64,000 bases of DNA, taken from Artemisia argyi. Taxonomy: Eukaryota > Streptophyta > Magnoliopsida > Asterales > Asteraceae. The stretch is from NCBI GenBank assembly GCA_030686995.1, contig CM060696.1:112712949-112776948 (forward strand). Direction: 5' to 3'. Below the pieces are notes generated by a model. It was not told the DNA's origin, did no database searches, and saw only the letters and a list, made by a program, of their open reading frames with translations. Made by a program: the position numbers and the translations under genes. This document shows, piece by piece, positions 12,073-24,413 of the stretch (within the stretch, counting starts at the first letter, position 1; every line of letters begins with the position of its first letter).

Positions 12073-13219
12073 CTAATTAAAGGTAATCATCATGTTAGTA
12101 CACTCGTGTTCGATACCTTCCCGTCCATGAAGATCCGATACACACATGAAACATGAAAACTACGAAATAGGTATATAGGAGCATCAAATAGTCAGTCTTA
12201 TTTCGTATTATACTATATGTCGTCACTCAAACAGTAGTCTTTAAAAGTCATGGGGTACAAACCAATCTTTCAAGTTTCAACTAACCATTAATAACATTTA
12301 CAAGGGGATGGACAAAAATGGTTTTAATGGCTTAAAGATTATTCCCAAGTATAGTAGTTTCCTACTGTAGTTAGTTGTACTACGAGTATAAATCATCAAT
12401 ATTATTCATAATACAGTTGCTTGTCTGGTAAGTCACATCTCACAGTATGACAAAAAACTTGCACAAAGTAGGCCTGCTTTGGATTCTTTAAGATCTATAA
12501 TTTTTTTTGATGCAAGTGTCACCTTTGGATTTAGTAGGATTTTCAGAAGTACATGTTAAAAAGCATTTGTCTTTGATTCCATGTGTTTCCCATTTATTTT
12601 CTCAGAATCTTGTTAATAATCTTTTGATTCCATTTGTTTCCCGTTTATGTTCAACACATTATTTAAGGTAAGCACACTAATCGGTATAAAGAGGAGAAGG
12701 ATATAGTACATTAGTACTCTTTCATAACCAGGGTCGTCTTTGAGGGTGGGTAAGATGGGACGATCATTTAACGCTTCAAAATTTGTCCCGTTAACAATTA
12801 TATGCATGTGTACACATATTTTTTTCGAAGGAAAAAGTATTTATTTGACAAAATATTTTAAATGAGTAATATGTTGAATGTTTAGATAACTATTTGCATT
12901 ATATTTTATAAACGGTGCACTTTATACATAATATTTTTTTCTCGAAAGGCCTTATTATTCAATTTCATTCAGAGCCCTCAAAATTTCAAAGACTGCCCTG
13001 TTCAAAACATCAAACTTTGCAAGAGTTTGATAGTTTAATATCTTACCACATGATTTAATAATGTCGTTAAGGTAGAATCATACTTCATATTGAGCACCAA
13101 TTTAATTGTACTGGTTCTTGTTGTTTACAAACTCCTTCATACACTATTGTAGTTTTAGGAAGTTTGTTTCAATGGTTAATGATCATGAATATTGATATGT
13201 AGATGTCAATTTATTTCTT
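12073..13219. other. Intergenic, nothing recognised
   Basis: AT-rich sequence with no coding similarity. A short sentence-like repeat (CTTTGATTCCATTTGTTTCCC) occurs here near 12570 and 12625 and again near 28545, which suggests an old dispersed repeat. Confidence 0.4.
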
Positions 13220-13460
13220 AATAGTAATATAACAGTGGTTTTCGCTCAGTTAGCCACCTGAGGTTTCTTAAGAAGTTTTTGGGGAGGTTGTTACCATGAG
13301 GTGTTAAGTTTGAGCCTCACTAGGTTTTTCTTCTACATAAGAATCTGTATTGGGCTCTGCCCACTTAGATGCGTCGAGTCTCTGACTCACTAACCAAAAG
13401 TATTGTACTAACTTGCCGTTTAAAAATAAGTAAATAAATAAATAATAGTAATATAACAGT
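13220..13460 (+). mobile_element. SINE insertion with a perfect 17-bp target duplication
   Basis: The body is 13237-13443 (207 bp). It is flanked by perfect copies of AATAGTAATATAACAGT at 13220-13236 and 13444-13460. The body starts with a tRNA-like region (CTCAGTTAGCCACCTGAGG) and has a B-box-like AAGTTTGAGCCT about 60 bases on. It ends in an A-rich tail of AAATA units. A short non-coding body, internal Pol III-like boxes, an A-rich 3' end and a long duplication are the hallmarks of a plant tRNA-derived SINE moved by a LINE in trans. The family name is not assigned. Confidence 0.8.
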
Positions 13461-15529
13461 AATGGTTAGGCAATTTTATTTTTTATTTGGTTTTAATCTC
13501 TGCATTTGAGAGGATATAAAGATAATCAATAGTCAAATGATGAAATATTCTTCAAACATCGGTTCAGGAGGGAAGATTGAACGCTGACGCGGTGACGACA
13601 AATATGTGATTAAATTTTTGGCCGAACAAAGTTTTTCGGTTCCACATTTTCATGACAATAAATTTGCGAATGACTAGGACCTTTCGACAAGCAATGTTAA
13701 ATACTCCTATTTATACAGTATTAAGCTTGAGTTTTAATTTGTAAATCGTACTTGTATATCGATCTATTTTTATTTGTATTTGTATTGTAACGAGGATTTT
13801 AATTTGCGCGTTGCGGTGGAGCGTTTGTATGCAGTAATATTACCTATGTACGAAGAGTAAATTTTTAATAGAAAGAACACAACTTAGCGGAGATATCTTC
13901 AACTTGGCTTATGAACTGACGGCCTTTAAACAATACCAAGCTACTTTTTGAAATTCCAGTTTGTACTCAGCTTACTTCCAATCAACATAAGTGTATCCAC
14001 CGGCAAAGAAAAAAAAAATATAAATAGATTAAAATCGGCAGTTAAATAAACTGGGTCACATTCTTTTCCCCAAGTTTTAGCCCATATCATTTTCAAAAGA
14101 AGAGGCTCATTGACACGGCGTCTTCGCAACCGTACCAACTATGCAAAGGTTTCAACACATGGCCTTTACACGGCCTTCTAAACAACTATGGAAAAATATA
14201 ATATGTATGATTTTGGTCTTTGATTAACTACATATTGCATGAAAAATCTTATTCACATGGAATTCATATAAACGGATTGTGCAGTTTTTCATAAAACTTT
14301 TACACAAAATTTAACACTAACATGTGATGTATGTTATAATGTAAATTTAAATTCGAAAAATATTTTTCAATTCTATAATAATTTTAAATGTAGTTGAAGT
14401 AGTAGTAGCTATAGCATCAAGTTTCAATCGAATCAGGTAATTTTGGGTACTGACTGACCCGAAATACTTTATTTATTTATTTATTTTTAAAGTTTTAACC
14501 TTTCACATACAAAAAAAAAAAAGGTAAAATCCACTTGCCAAAAACAATTTTAGAATTTATATGCATTGATCTTTTATTGAGAGTTTCAACCTATTTCGTT
14601 CTAAGCCAAGTTTTTCATTGTAGACCATTTAACCTCCTATTAGCATAATACAACCCAAAATAACCCACTGAAAAGAAAATGAGTACTGAAAAGTAATTTA
14701 CTTAACAATAAAAGACAAACTAGTTGCCAACTACACCCTCAGAAGCCAAACCGCCACTTATGTAGTTCCTGGCAACATCTTTAAGAAAATTTTAAGGTGT
14801 TTAGAACAATAATACCTGACTGTAATGATTAGCCAGCGCGAAAAAACGTTCGAAGTAACAGCGCCAGAGACAATATGATTACCATAAAGATAAAGATTAG
14901 GTGCACGAGAGCAACAGTGGAATCTGATATTCTCCCCATCCACAAAGCTAGAGCGGCTTGTTCATGATCAACAAAAATCCAAACACCCCTTAATATAGCA
15001 ACACCAATACCAAAAAGCACTTTCAAAAATAGCATATTCCATTAGCCCAATCACCTTTTGAAGTAGAATTTGAGTAAACGGTCTCTCTACGATGTTATTT
15101 GCAAAACCCGTTGTTTGCCTGCATAAGTGACATGTATTAAAAAAATGATCAATCTTCCATGACTGCAAACTCAATACAACACCTTTTTATACATATCACG
15201 TTATCACAACACTGTTTGAAAACACATAAGTTTTAAGATGCTTTAGCTACCTGTCTAAATAATGGATCCTAGGGGTGCTAAGCAGATATCATATTCAGGA
15301 ATTCCGTAGCGCTTGAATTATCTTATTCTGCAAAACCTAAACGCCCAATATAAAACTAGAACGAATTATAAACTGAACGCACAAATTTGGGTATATCAAT
15401 CATATGCACCTTTTTTATTTTAGCAATTCCAGAATAACTGCTAAGAGTGTTCAAATACATTCCAATTCCCTTAATGTGTTTTTCAAATCGCCTTTATCAA
15501 ATTTCCATTTCCTCTAAATCGGAGCAAAA
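13461..15529. other. Intergenic, no gene supported
   Basis: Short minus-strand frames at 13941-14138 and 14758-15174 have no family resemblance I recognise. The latter would be hydrophobic, but the frames overlap and lack continuity. Homopolymer and ATTT runs occur near 14470 and 14510. Confidence 0.4.
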
Positions 15530-15845
15530 AGAAGGGAAAATGATGGTTGAAGTGAAGCCCTAAGAATGAACACGTCGATATATAAATGTGGCTTTCAATT
15601 CTCCACTCGCCATTTCTCTGCCAGATGTTCCAGCAGCTCGATGTCAAATGGAGCAAATTTAACTCCACTGGGGAGCAGAAGGAAGGGAAAATGACGGTTG
15701 AAGTGAAGCCCTAAGAATGAACACGTCGATATATAAACGTGGCTTTCCATTCTCCACTCCACATTTCTCTGCCATATGTTTCAACAGCTCGATGTCAAAT
15801 GGAGCAAATTTAACTCCACTGGGGAGCACGGGCCATTCACCTGAT
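15530..15845 (-). pseudogene. NAC-domain-like exon fragment, tandemly duplicated
   Basis: Two head-to-tail copies with a period of about 151 bp (15531-15681 and 15682-15828) encode, on the minus strand, LPSGVKFAPFDIELLKH and LPSGVKFAPFDIELLEH. These are followed by AEK and, after a short linker, a YIDVFI block. That matches the start of the NAC DNA-binding domain of the SOG1/NAC044-type subgroup (LPxGVKFDPTDQE...HL..K...IDEFI). The upstream copy runs on from SGEWPV. The frame breaks with stops after each copy, and the rest of the NAC domain was not found nearby. It is therefore a gene fragment. The family call rests on this block alone. Confidence 0.5.
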
Positions 15846-16639
15846 GCCTTAATATAGAAACATAAAAAACAAATAAACTTTTATCAGTAAAATGCATGCT
15901 AGCTAATATTTCGAGTTGTGCTTGCGAAAGCCAACAAACACTAAAGAATGTAAAACTTAATATATTACAATAGAGTCATCAATTCTACAAATTTCACAAA
16001 AAGTGACAAAAAAATTATCCAAAGGATTCCAATTAACCTGGCCATACTTCGTAACTAAGATCCCCTATCAAGCTTCATACATAACCCGCAAAGGGATTTC
16101 TTCCATCCTCCTCACCAACATTAATACGTCCGCATGACTTTTCTTGTATAACATAAACGTAAAAGAGAACTATACATTAACTGCTGCACCAACAATATTC
16201 TTACCTCGACCTAGATATCGTATTGGGCACAAAAGATAGCTACATTTTATCGCCTACAATTTTTGCCATGCTAAAATTAAGTCTAATCGATAGACCGAAT
16301 TAAAATAACTAAGCCAAACCGCCTAAATTAGATTTACAAAAACAGGCTATCAACTATCTAAATAACCTTATTACTTTAAGCTAACATTTGATAATGTAAA
16401 ATATCGGTGTTAAAAATAAAACCTGCAGTTGTACTGCAAGCCATATGTCGCGAAATCTTTTGCTTGCATCGTGCACACAATTCCTACGATAACAACATCA
16501 CTGGCCTGCTGAAAACATAAATCCAGTTATAAGAACATACCCTTAATGAGCTATGAAACTCTAAAAACTATCAAAAAGCTATGTCGAAGGAAAACTGAAG
16601 GCACAGATGCTAACATTTGTATATATGTCCATTCAATCT
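15846..16639. other. Intergenic, nothing supported
   Basis: AT-rich sequence. A short minus-strand open stretch near 16080-16135 (reading ADVLMLVRRMEEIPL) is protein-like but too short to assign. It could be another exon remnant of the NAC-like pseudogene or chance. Confidence 0.3.
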
Positions 16640-16838
16640 CAATTCATCAGTGTTGCAAAAATCGGTCAACTCGGCCGATTAATCGCTACTCGGCCATGGA
16701 ACTTGGTGAATTTTACAAGGTAATCGGCCGATTAATCGGCTATTACAAGGTAATCGGCCGATTAATCGGTTAAAAATTGCTACTCGGCCATGGACCGCCT
16801 CAGTACCGATTCACGATTTTTGCAACATTGCAATTCAT
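16640..16838 (+). mobile_element. hAT-type MITE, copy 1, with 8-bp target duplication
   Basis: The element is 16648-16830 (183 bp), flanked by perfect CAATTCAT at 16640-16647 and 16831-16838. Its ends are CAGTGTTGCAAAAATCG and, reversed, CAATGTTGCAAAAATCG. An 8-bp duplication and CA(G/A)TG-type ends point to the hAT superfamily. The interior has no coding capacity and is built of repeated CCGATTAATCGGC palindromes and CTCGGCCATGGA motifs. Copy 2 lies at 61622-61802 in the opposite orientation. Confidence 0.85.
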
Positions 16839-17454
16839 ACAACATTGGAGTGTTACATATAAAAATTGGGGTGTTACATATAAAAATCCCGGTGCGTAAA
16901 TATTCAAAGATGTTCACAATCCTGGTATCAATATTGTAAAAATTGGGGTGTTACATATAAAAATCAAACACATGCCTAAGTTTCTTAATCGTTACAATTG
17001 ATGAAGTTACTCCAAATTTCAGTCTGACGCGAATTTAACTGGAAACTTGAATTGGAAATATATGAGAGGAATTTGATTTGTATTTTTTTATTATTATTAT
17101 TTTTTTTGTGTGTGTTAATGACTCACTTTGTAAATAAAAAGCTCTGCAAGTGAAGAAAAGTAGTGGAATCTAGATGGAAGAAGACAGAGGTGTTGAGTGT
17201 GATTCATAGGACACATATATTTTTCTGGCTAATTACATATACCAAGCAGCTTCCAACACACGAAACCTACTAAGCTCCATGGAAAAACCCATTTACTATT
17301 TTTTTAATCTCTCTAAGACGACGGCTCGGCTTGACGTGTGAACAGTGCCAGCTCAAGCCGCGGGTCCACAATGCACCGAGCCGTTCTCCTCCCTTGAGCC
17401 GACCTCCACTCGGTGGCTTCAAAACAATACCGACTTACATTTCTACTTCAATGA
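16839..17454. other. Spacer before the non-LTR retrotransposon ORF
   Basis: A 17-bp phrase (GGGGTGTTACATATAAAAA type) recurs three times between 16850 and 16965. A GC-richer patch at 17315-17430 contains CGGCTCGGCTTGA, TCAAGCCG and CTTGAGCCGA, which could fold. The 5' end of the retrotransposon may lie here, but no boundary is visible. Confidence 0.35.
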
Positions 17455-18127
17455 ATGTTATATGGTATAATTTGTAACTATTCCCCCTCCCCTCACAAAA
17501 CCAAATCCCCATCACCTCCTGATTGTGGTGATGGTGTTGTTCGGTTTGTGTTGCATGATCTCACCAAACCACAGGTTCCTTCCCATGTTGATGTTGTTGA
17601 GGATTTGGTTTTGGACGAGCTTGGTGGTTTCGATTTACCTCTTCTTGATTCTTTATTCTCTAAGGGGCTGCATACTGTCAAATCCATCCCTCCTAAATGT
17701 CGTTTGGAGTTCTCTCGTGTTTTGAAAGGAGCTCTTGACAAGGTAATCTGCGCACCTGATGACATTTCTTGTTGGGTTGGTTTGTTAGTCTTGCCTCTTT
17801 GTCTCCTTAAAACCTTTTGTCCGAGGAGTAATCAAGAATGTAGGTCGGCCAATAAGCGCCAACACCAGGAAGAATATATTGTTAATGCTATTCGGGCATG
17901 GGGCACCCCTAGTGGTAGTATACAGATTGTGCGTGACGTTTTAGCCGAACCCTCACCTGTTTGGTCTAATATTGATGATGACAGTTCCGATTTGGGTGAC
18001 CGTAATGTCAAGCAATGTAAGACGAAGATTTGTGATGGTCATTATATTGCTGCGGTCAGAGTTCTTTCGTCTTCTGGTATTGCACCTTATGATGTTTCTA
18101 CTCTTGAGGACTTAAAAGCTAAACACC
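17455..18127 (+). pseudogene. N-terminal part of the non-LTR retrotransposon protein
   Basis: An open frame from about 17455 runs to the insertion point at 18127. It encodes blocks found upstream of the reverse transcriptase in this element (CRLEFSRVLKGALDKV, HYIAAVRVLSSSGIAPYD, TLEDLKAKH). The first residues before about 17510 may be non-coding, as no strong start is evident. The frame continues exactly into the block at 24414 if the LTR element and one copy of ACACC are taken out. Function of this region is unknown; in R2-type elements the equivalent region binds RNA or DNA. Confidence 0.65.
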
Positions 18128-20907
18128 TGTCACAACTCGTAAATTCTGGTCTTTTCCCGAACTTTCACGTTCACTATTCATCATTTTACTATTCATCATT
18201 TTTGAGGTCAGTTTGATATTCTGAGAAGCGTTTAAAATTTTTACTATTCATAAAACACTATTCACCACCGGAGAAAATTTGTCATTTATGCGTGAGTTGT
18301 GTCATTTCTGTAAACGTACGGTTATTTACCTAATAAACGTTATCTTATGAGCTATTATTTTGAATAATTGATCCGATAATCCCCACTATGGTCCTAACAC
18401 CTTTTTAATACTCATAATAATAATATAAAAATTTTATTATTAAATTACCCGGTATTTTGGAAATTTAATTAATTAATATCGTACGTCTAATTTAATTATG
18501 ACGGTTTTTGTGAAAACGAAACAATAATCACCCAAACTCTCCGTACTTGTACCCAACATATTTTTACAATTTTTACGACTTTATTATGTCCCGAATAACT
18601 TTGATAAAATTTATTTCTAACAAACCCGGTACCCGATTATAACTAAAACTAGCTACAACTACACTAAAACTACACTAATATCCTAATTAAATTACCCAAC
18701 ATAAACCCCCCTTTCCCTCCTTTGTGAACCGCCCCCCCCCCCCTCCTAAGCCCCCTCATGTGCTTAATCTCACCAACACCCATTAATTCTCACCAAACTA
18801 TTGTCTCCTAATAAGATATCATTTCATTTTTCTCATCTCATTCTCATTTAGCTTTCAAGAACTAGTAAGTTTCTTTCTCTCTTTTCTCTCTAAGTATGAT
18901 CGGCCAAGGAACAAGACACAAGCAAAAACCATAATTTTTCCAAGATAAAGTGTTAATCTTGTCCCTTTTGTTGTTCTTGTTTGGGTTTTGTGATAAAAAC
19001 CCAAGGTTTTATAAGTTTTCATCTCCATAAACTCACAAATCTTTCTATGTAAGTTGTCAAACTTTTGTTCATAATTTCTTCATGTTCTTATTATGTTCAT
19101 ATGATTTCATACAAGGTCTATATGCATATGTTAGTTTATACCACTCTATTTATACTTTTTATAATTTATGAACTCTAGAAATGGATTATAGTTAGATCCT
19201 TGTTAGATCCACTTGATTTATGATGTTTAGGAACCCATGACACCCTAAGAAGGTGTATGGTAGGATTAGACTAGTTTTGTGGTGATTGAAAGTGGTTTGG
19301 TTGAAGTTGGAACTAGATTAGAACACTATAAATGATTTTTGAAACTATATTTATACCTACTGTCCTTATTTTAAAATCGTGGGAAAATCAGTAGGTGGTG
19401 GGTAATTTTTGACCAAAGATTTAGAAAATACTTTCAAAAACGAAACTTTTGGCGAAAGAACGGATTAAAACGAGTTAATAACGAAGGAGATATGATTTTC
19501 CGAATTTAACGACGAAAACTATTTTCTGAAAAACTGCATGCTGTTGGACATTTTTCGACGGACAAATAGAGACGTTAGACGTAACCTAGTGGGGCCGAGC
19601 TATTGAAAATATATTAGTATATACTAAAATGAATCCGTGGATATAAAGAACGAGTAAAATGAGCTTAAAACGACCAAGATACACACTTTTGAAACTAGGC
19701 GAACTATATATATATTTGACAACTTCTAATAGCATATATTCTCTTAAGTTATGGAAACACTATAAATCAACGCCAACACTTATTTTCAAACTACGAGTGG
19801 TATAGGCTTCATGTGCATGTACATTCATCGCATCCCCTCATAATTTAAGTAGATCGTATCATTCGTTCATTATAGGTCGCGGTTAGAGATCGAACCTCAT
19901 TTCTGTGTATCCACTTTTGTCTTCGTAACTATCGTACCAGGTGAGTCATAGCCCCTACTCTTTTAAATTGTTTTGTTAACTTTTTGGGGGAGAATACATG
20001 CTCGTTTTTACATGAATTACTACTTGACCTTTTGAACTTGACTTGACTTTTGAACTTGACTTGACTTTTGAACTTGACTTAAACTTTTGACCCTAATGTA
20101 CCGTACGTACTATGACCTAAGGTCTCGCCATTTTTGGTGGAGCGTGCAAAGTCTCACCTTATTGGTGGAGCGTTCTTAACCCTAAAGTCTCGCCTTATTG
20201 GTGGAGCGTGCTAAGTCTCCCATGTTCGGAGCGTTCTTAATCGTATATAATAGTTGTATGATGTACTGTTCGTACATTCGCATTGTTCGACGCCTATTAG
20301 TAGTATGGATAGCGCTATTAGAGGTCGGCCAACCTCTCGTCCACCATGTTACGGGACGCATATTATTTAATTAGGGGCTTTGCATGGCATACATTATTAT
20401 ATAGGTGGTGCTTATATTGTGACTTATTATGACCACGGGTACTTGACTTCTAAACATGCAACTATATTTTAGCAGTGGGTTGTGAACACACAGGTTACAA
20501 GGCTCTTATGGCGGGACTTGTAACTGAGTGGATTTACGATGCCTTTGCTGTGTGATCACTTTTCTATATACTTTATTTGTTAAACAAACTCTATGAACTC
20601 ACCAACCTCGTGTTGACACTTTAGCATGTATTTTCAGGTTTTAACCAATGACACGCTACAGGAGGTTTTGGCAGGGCATGGCATGGTCATAGAAGACTCT
20701 GATTATTTATATGGGGACCGTTTTAAACTATTTTAAGGGTCTACTTCCACACTACTTTTAACGATGTAAATTCAATATTTTTGGTTAAACAATTTTATTC
20801 TAAATGATTGAAGTGAAAACCATTTTTGAACTAGTGTTGTGATACGGATTGAGTTACACCCCAGCTACACATATGCTTCCGCTGGACCCGATCTTGGGGG
20901 TGTGACA
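18128..20907 (+). repeat. LARD 5' LTR
   Basis: 2780 bp, TGTCACAACTCG...GGGTGTGACA, with inverted ends TGTCACA/TGTGACA. Near 19985-20240 it holds small internal repeats: TTTTGAACTTGACTTGAC units and GTCTCGCC...TGGTGGAGCGT units. No coding potential was recognised. Confidence 0.92.
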
Positions 20908-21628
20908 GATTGGTATCAGAGCTCTGGCTATAGCGAACTAAGTGTTTTTAAAACCTAGACTATAGCTACTTTTATGAAAAACTTAACCCTATGACTGTCA
21001 CGTGCCTGCCTGCCAAGCTGAAGCCTCATTGTGGTTTGTTGCTGACTTAGGTGATGAGATTTGTGTCTCATTATCTGGTATATTATATTCACTTATTCTA
21101 GTTGATTTCTATCATTGACTTTCATATAAGCATGTTCACGTATCATATATGTCACCCTGTTATGTTTCTCCTTGCATAGTTTCATCATTTGACCTCGAGT
21201 TTGGTCACCTGCCTTAGTCTTTCTGAACGTCTTGGTATTTGTGAAGGACATAGTCTTAGTATAACTGAGCTGAGTATTTCAAAATTCATGGAACCTCGGT
21301 GGAATATAGACTAGTCACCTATATTCAACCCGGGATAGTGGGACATAGGCTGACTACCTATATCCGACTCAGAAATGAATGTTGCAACACTGAGAATGGT
21401 TATAATAAAATTTTGTCTGTATTGAATCCTCTACTCAATTTCCAAATGCTTCATTTATGTGTGTGTATACCCTCGTTGTCAGAACGCTTATACTTTTCCT
21501 TACCTCGTGAACCGCCGCCTGAAAACACGTCAATTGGTCATTTCGTCTCATGAATCTTCACCTTTATAACACTTCGGAGACCAACGTTAACTGAACTTCG
21601 GGACGAAGTTCCCTTTAGGGGTAGAGAC
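20908..21628 (+). other. LARD internal region with primer-binding site and polypurine-like tract
   Basis: TGGTATCAGAGC at 20911-20922 is the plant primer-binding site for initiator tRNA-Met. The purine-rich stretch TTTAGGGGTAGAGAC at about 21614-21628 abuts the 3' LTR. The 84-codon frame at 21299-21553 has no recognised similarity and is probably chance. Confidence 0.85.
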
Positions 21629-24408
21629 TGTCACAACTCGTAAATTCTGGTCTTTTCCCGAACTTTCACGTTCACTATTCATCATTTTACTATTCATCAT
21701 TTTTGAGGTCAGTTTGATATTCTGAGAAGCGTTTAAAATTTTTACTATTCATAAAACACTATTCACCACCGGAGAAAATTTGTCATTTATGCGTGAGTTG
21801 TGTCATTTCTGTAAACGTACGGTTATTTACCTAATAAACGTTATCTTATGAGCTATTATTTTGAATAATTGATCCGATAATCCCCACTATGGTCCTAACA
21901 CCTTTTTAATACTCATAATAATAATATAAAAATTTTATTATTAAATTACCCGGTATTTTGGAAATTTAATTAATTAATATCGTACGTCTAATTTAATTAT
22001 GACGGTTTTTGTGAAAACGAAACAATAATCACCCAAACTCTCCGTACTTGTACCCAACATATTTTTACAATTTTTACGACTTTATTATGTCCCGAATAAC
22101 TTTGATAAAATTTATTTCTAACAAACCCGGTACCCGATTATAACTAAAACTAGCTACAACTACACTAAAACTACACTAATATCCTAATTAAATTACCCAA
22201 CATAAACCCCCCTTTCCCTCCTTTGTGAACCGCCCCCCCCCCCCTCCTAAGCCCCCTCATGTGCTTAATCTCACCAACACCCATTAATTCTCACCAAACT
22301 ATTGTCTCCTAATAAGATATCATTTCATTTTTCTCATCTCATTCTCATTTAGCTTTCAAGAACTAGTAAGTTTCTTTCTCTCTTTTCTCTCTAAGTATGA
22401 TCGGCCAAGGAACAAGACACAAGCAAAAACCATAATTTTTCCAAGATAAAGTGTTAATCTTGTCCCTTTTGTTGTTCTTGTTTGGGTTTTGTGATAAAAA
22501 CCCAAGGTTTTATAAGTTTTCATCTCCATAAACTCACAAATCTTTCTATGTAAGTTGTCAAACTTTTGTTCATAATTTCTTCATGTTCTTATTATGTTCA
22601 TATGATTTCATACAAGGTCTATATGCATATGTTAGTTTATACCACTCTATTTATACTTTTTATAATTTATGAACTCTAGAAATGGATTATAGTTAGATCC
22701 TTGTTAGATCCACTTGATTTATGATGTTTAGGAACCCATGACACCCTAAGAAGGTGTATGGTAGGATTAGACTAGTTTTGTGGTGATTGAAAGTGGTTTG
22801 GTTGAAGTTGGAACTAGATTAGAACACTATAAATGATTTTTGAAACTATATTTATACCTACTGTCCTTATTTTAAAATCGTGGGAAAATCAGTAGGTGGT
22901 GGGTAATTTTTGACCAAAGATTTAGAAAATACTTTCAAAAACGAAACTTTTGGCGAAAGAACGGATTAAAACGAGTTAATAACGAAGGAGATATGATTTT
23001 CCGAATTTAACGACGAAAACTATTTTCTGAAAAACTGCATGCTGTTGGACATTTTTCGACGGACAAATAGAGACGTTAGACGTAACCTAGTGGGGCCGAG
23101 CTATTGAAAATATATTAGTATATACTAAAATGAATCCGTGGATATAAAGAACGAGTAAAATGAGCTTAAAACGACCAAGATACACACTTTTGAAACTAGG
23201 CGAACTATATATATATTTGACAACTTCTAATAGCATATATTCTCTTAAGTTATGGAAACACTATAAATCAACGCCAACACTTATTTTCAAACTACGAGTG
23301 GTATAGGCTTCATGTGCATGTACATTCATCGCATCCCCTCATAATTTAAGTAGATCGTATCATTCGTTCATTATAGGTCGCGGTTAGAGATCGAACCTCA
23401 TTTCTGTGTATCCACTTTTGTCTTCGTAACTATCGTACCAGGTGAGTCATAGCCCCTACTCTTTTAAATTGTTTTGTTAACTTTTTGGGGGAGAATACAT
23501 GCTCGTTTTTACATGAATTACTACTTGACCTTTTGAACTTGACTTGACTTTTGAACTTGACTTGACTTTTGAACTTGACTTAAACTTTTGACCCTAATGT
23601 ACCGTACGTACTATGACCTAAGGTCTCGCCATTTTTGGTGGAGCGTGCAAAGTCTCACCTTATTGGTGGAGCGTTCTTAACCCTAAAGTCTCGCCTTATT
23701 GGTGGAGCGTGCTAAGTCTCCCATGTTCGGAGCGTTCTTAATCGTATATAATAGTTGTATGATGTACTGTTCGTACATTCGCATTGTTCGACGCCTATTA
23801 GTAGTATGGATAGCGCTATTAGAGGTCGGCCAACCTCTCGTCCACCATGTTACGGGACGCATATTATTTAATTAGGGGCTTTGCATGGCATACATTATTA
23901 TATAGGTGGTGCTTATATTGTGACTTATTATGACCACGGGTACTTGACTTCTAAACATGCAACTATATTTTAGCAGTGGGTTGTGAACACACAGGTTACA
24001 AGGCTCTTATGGCGGGACTTGTAACTGAGTGGATCTACGATGCCTTTGCTGTGTGATCACTTTTCTATATACTTTATTTGTTAAACAAACTCTATGAACT
24101 CACCAACCTCGTGTTGACACTTTAGCATGTATTTTCAGGTTTTAACCAATGGCACGCTACAGGAGGTTTTGGCAGGGCATGGCATGGTCATAGAAGACTC
24201 TGATTATTTATATGGGGACCGTTTTAAACTATTTTAAGGGCCTACTTCCGCACTACTTTTAACGATGTAAATTCAATATTTTTGGTTAAACAATTTTATT
24301 CTAAATGATTGAAGTGAAAACCATTTTTGAACTAGTGTTGTGATACGGATTGAGTTACACCCCAGCTACACATATGCTTCCGCTGGACCCGATCTTGGGG
24401 GTGTGACA
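21629..24408 (+). repeat. LARD 3' LTR
   Basis: 2780 bp, at a constant offset of 3501 from the 5' LTR with no net indel. Four transitions were noted by eye, all in the last 375 bp; a full alignment might reveal more. Confidence 0.92.
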
Positions 24409-24413
24409 ACACC

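Larger units (their letters stand above)
18123..24413 (+). mobile_element. LARD-type LTR retrotransposon, very young, inserted in the non-LTR element
   Basis: The element spans 18128-24408 (6281 bp), flanked by perfect ACACC at 18123-18127 and 24409-24413. Two 2780-bp LTRs enclose only 721 bp of internal DNA. It has a primer-binding site and a purine-rich 3' site but no gag or pol, which fits a large retrotransposon derivative moved by an autonomous partner. The sequence before the 3' LTR (TTCGGGACGAAGTT) resembles the post-pol region of Ty3/gypsy chromovirus elements. I count four differences between the LTRs (20534/24035, 20651/24152, 20740/24241, 20749/24250), all transitions, so the insertion is recent. 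Confidence 0.92.

Noticed and set aside
14758..15174. Overlapping hydrophobic minus-strand frames that could look like a membrane protein
   Set aside because: The two frames overlap rather than continue, no splice structure joins them and no family is recognised.
16655..16825. Possible microRNA precursor in the CCGATTAATCGG hairpin
   Set aside because: The hairpin is fully explained by a hAT MITE with its own target duplication; the second copy confirms this.
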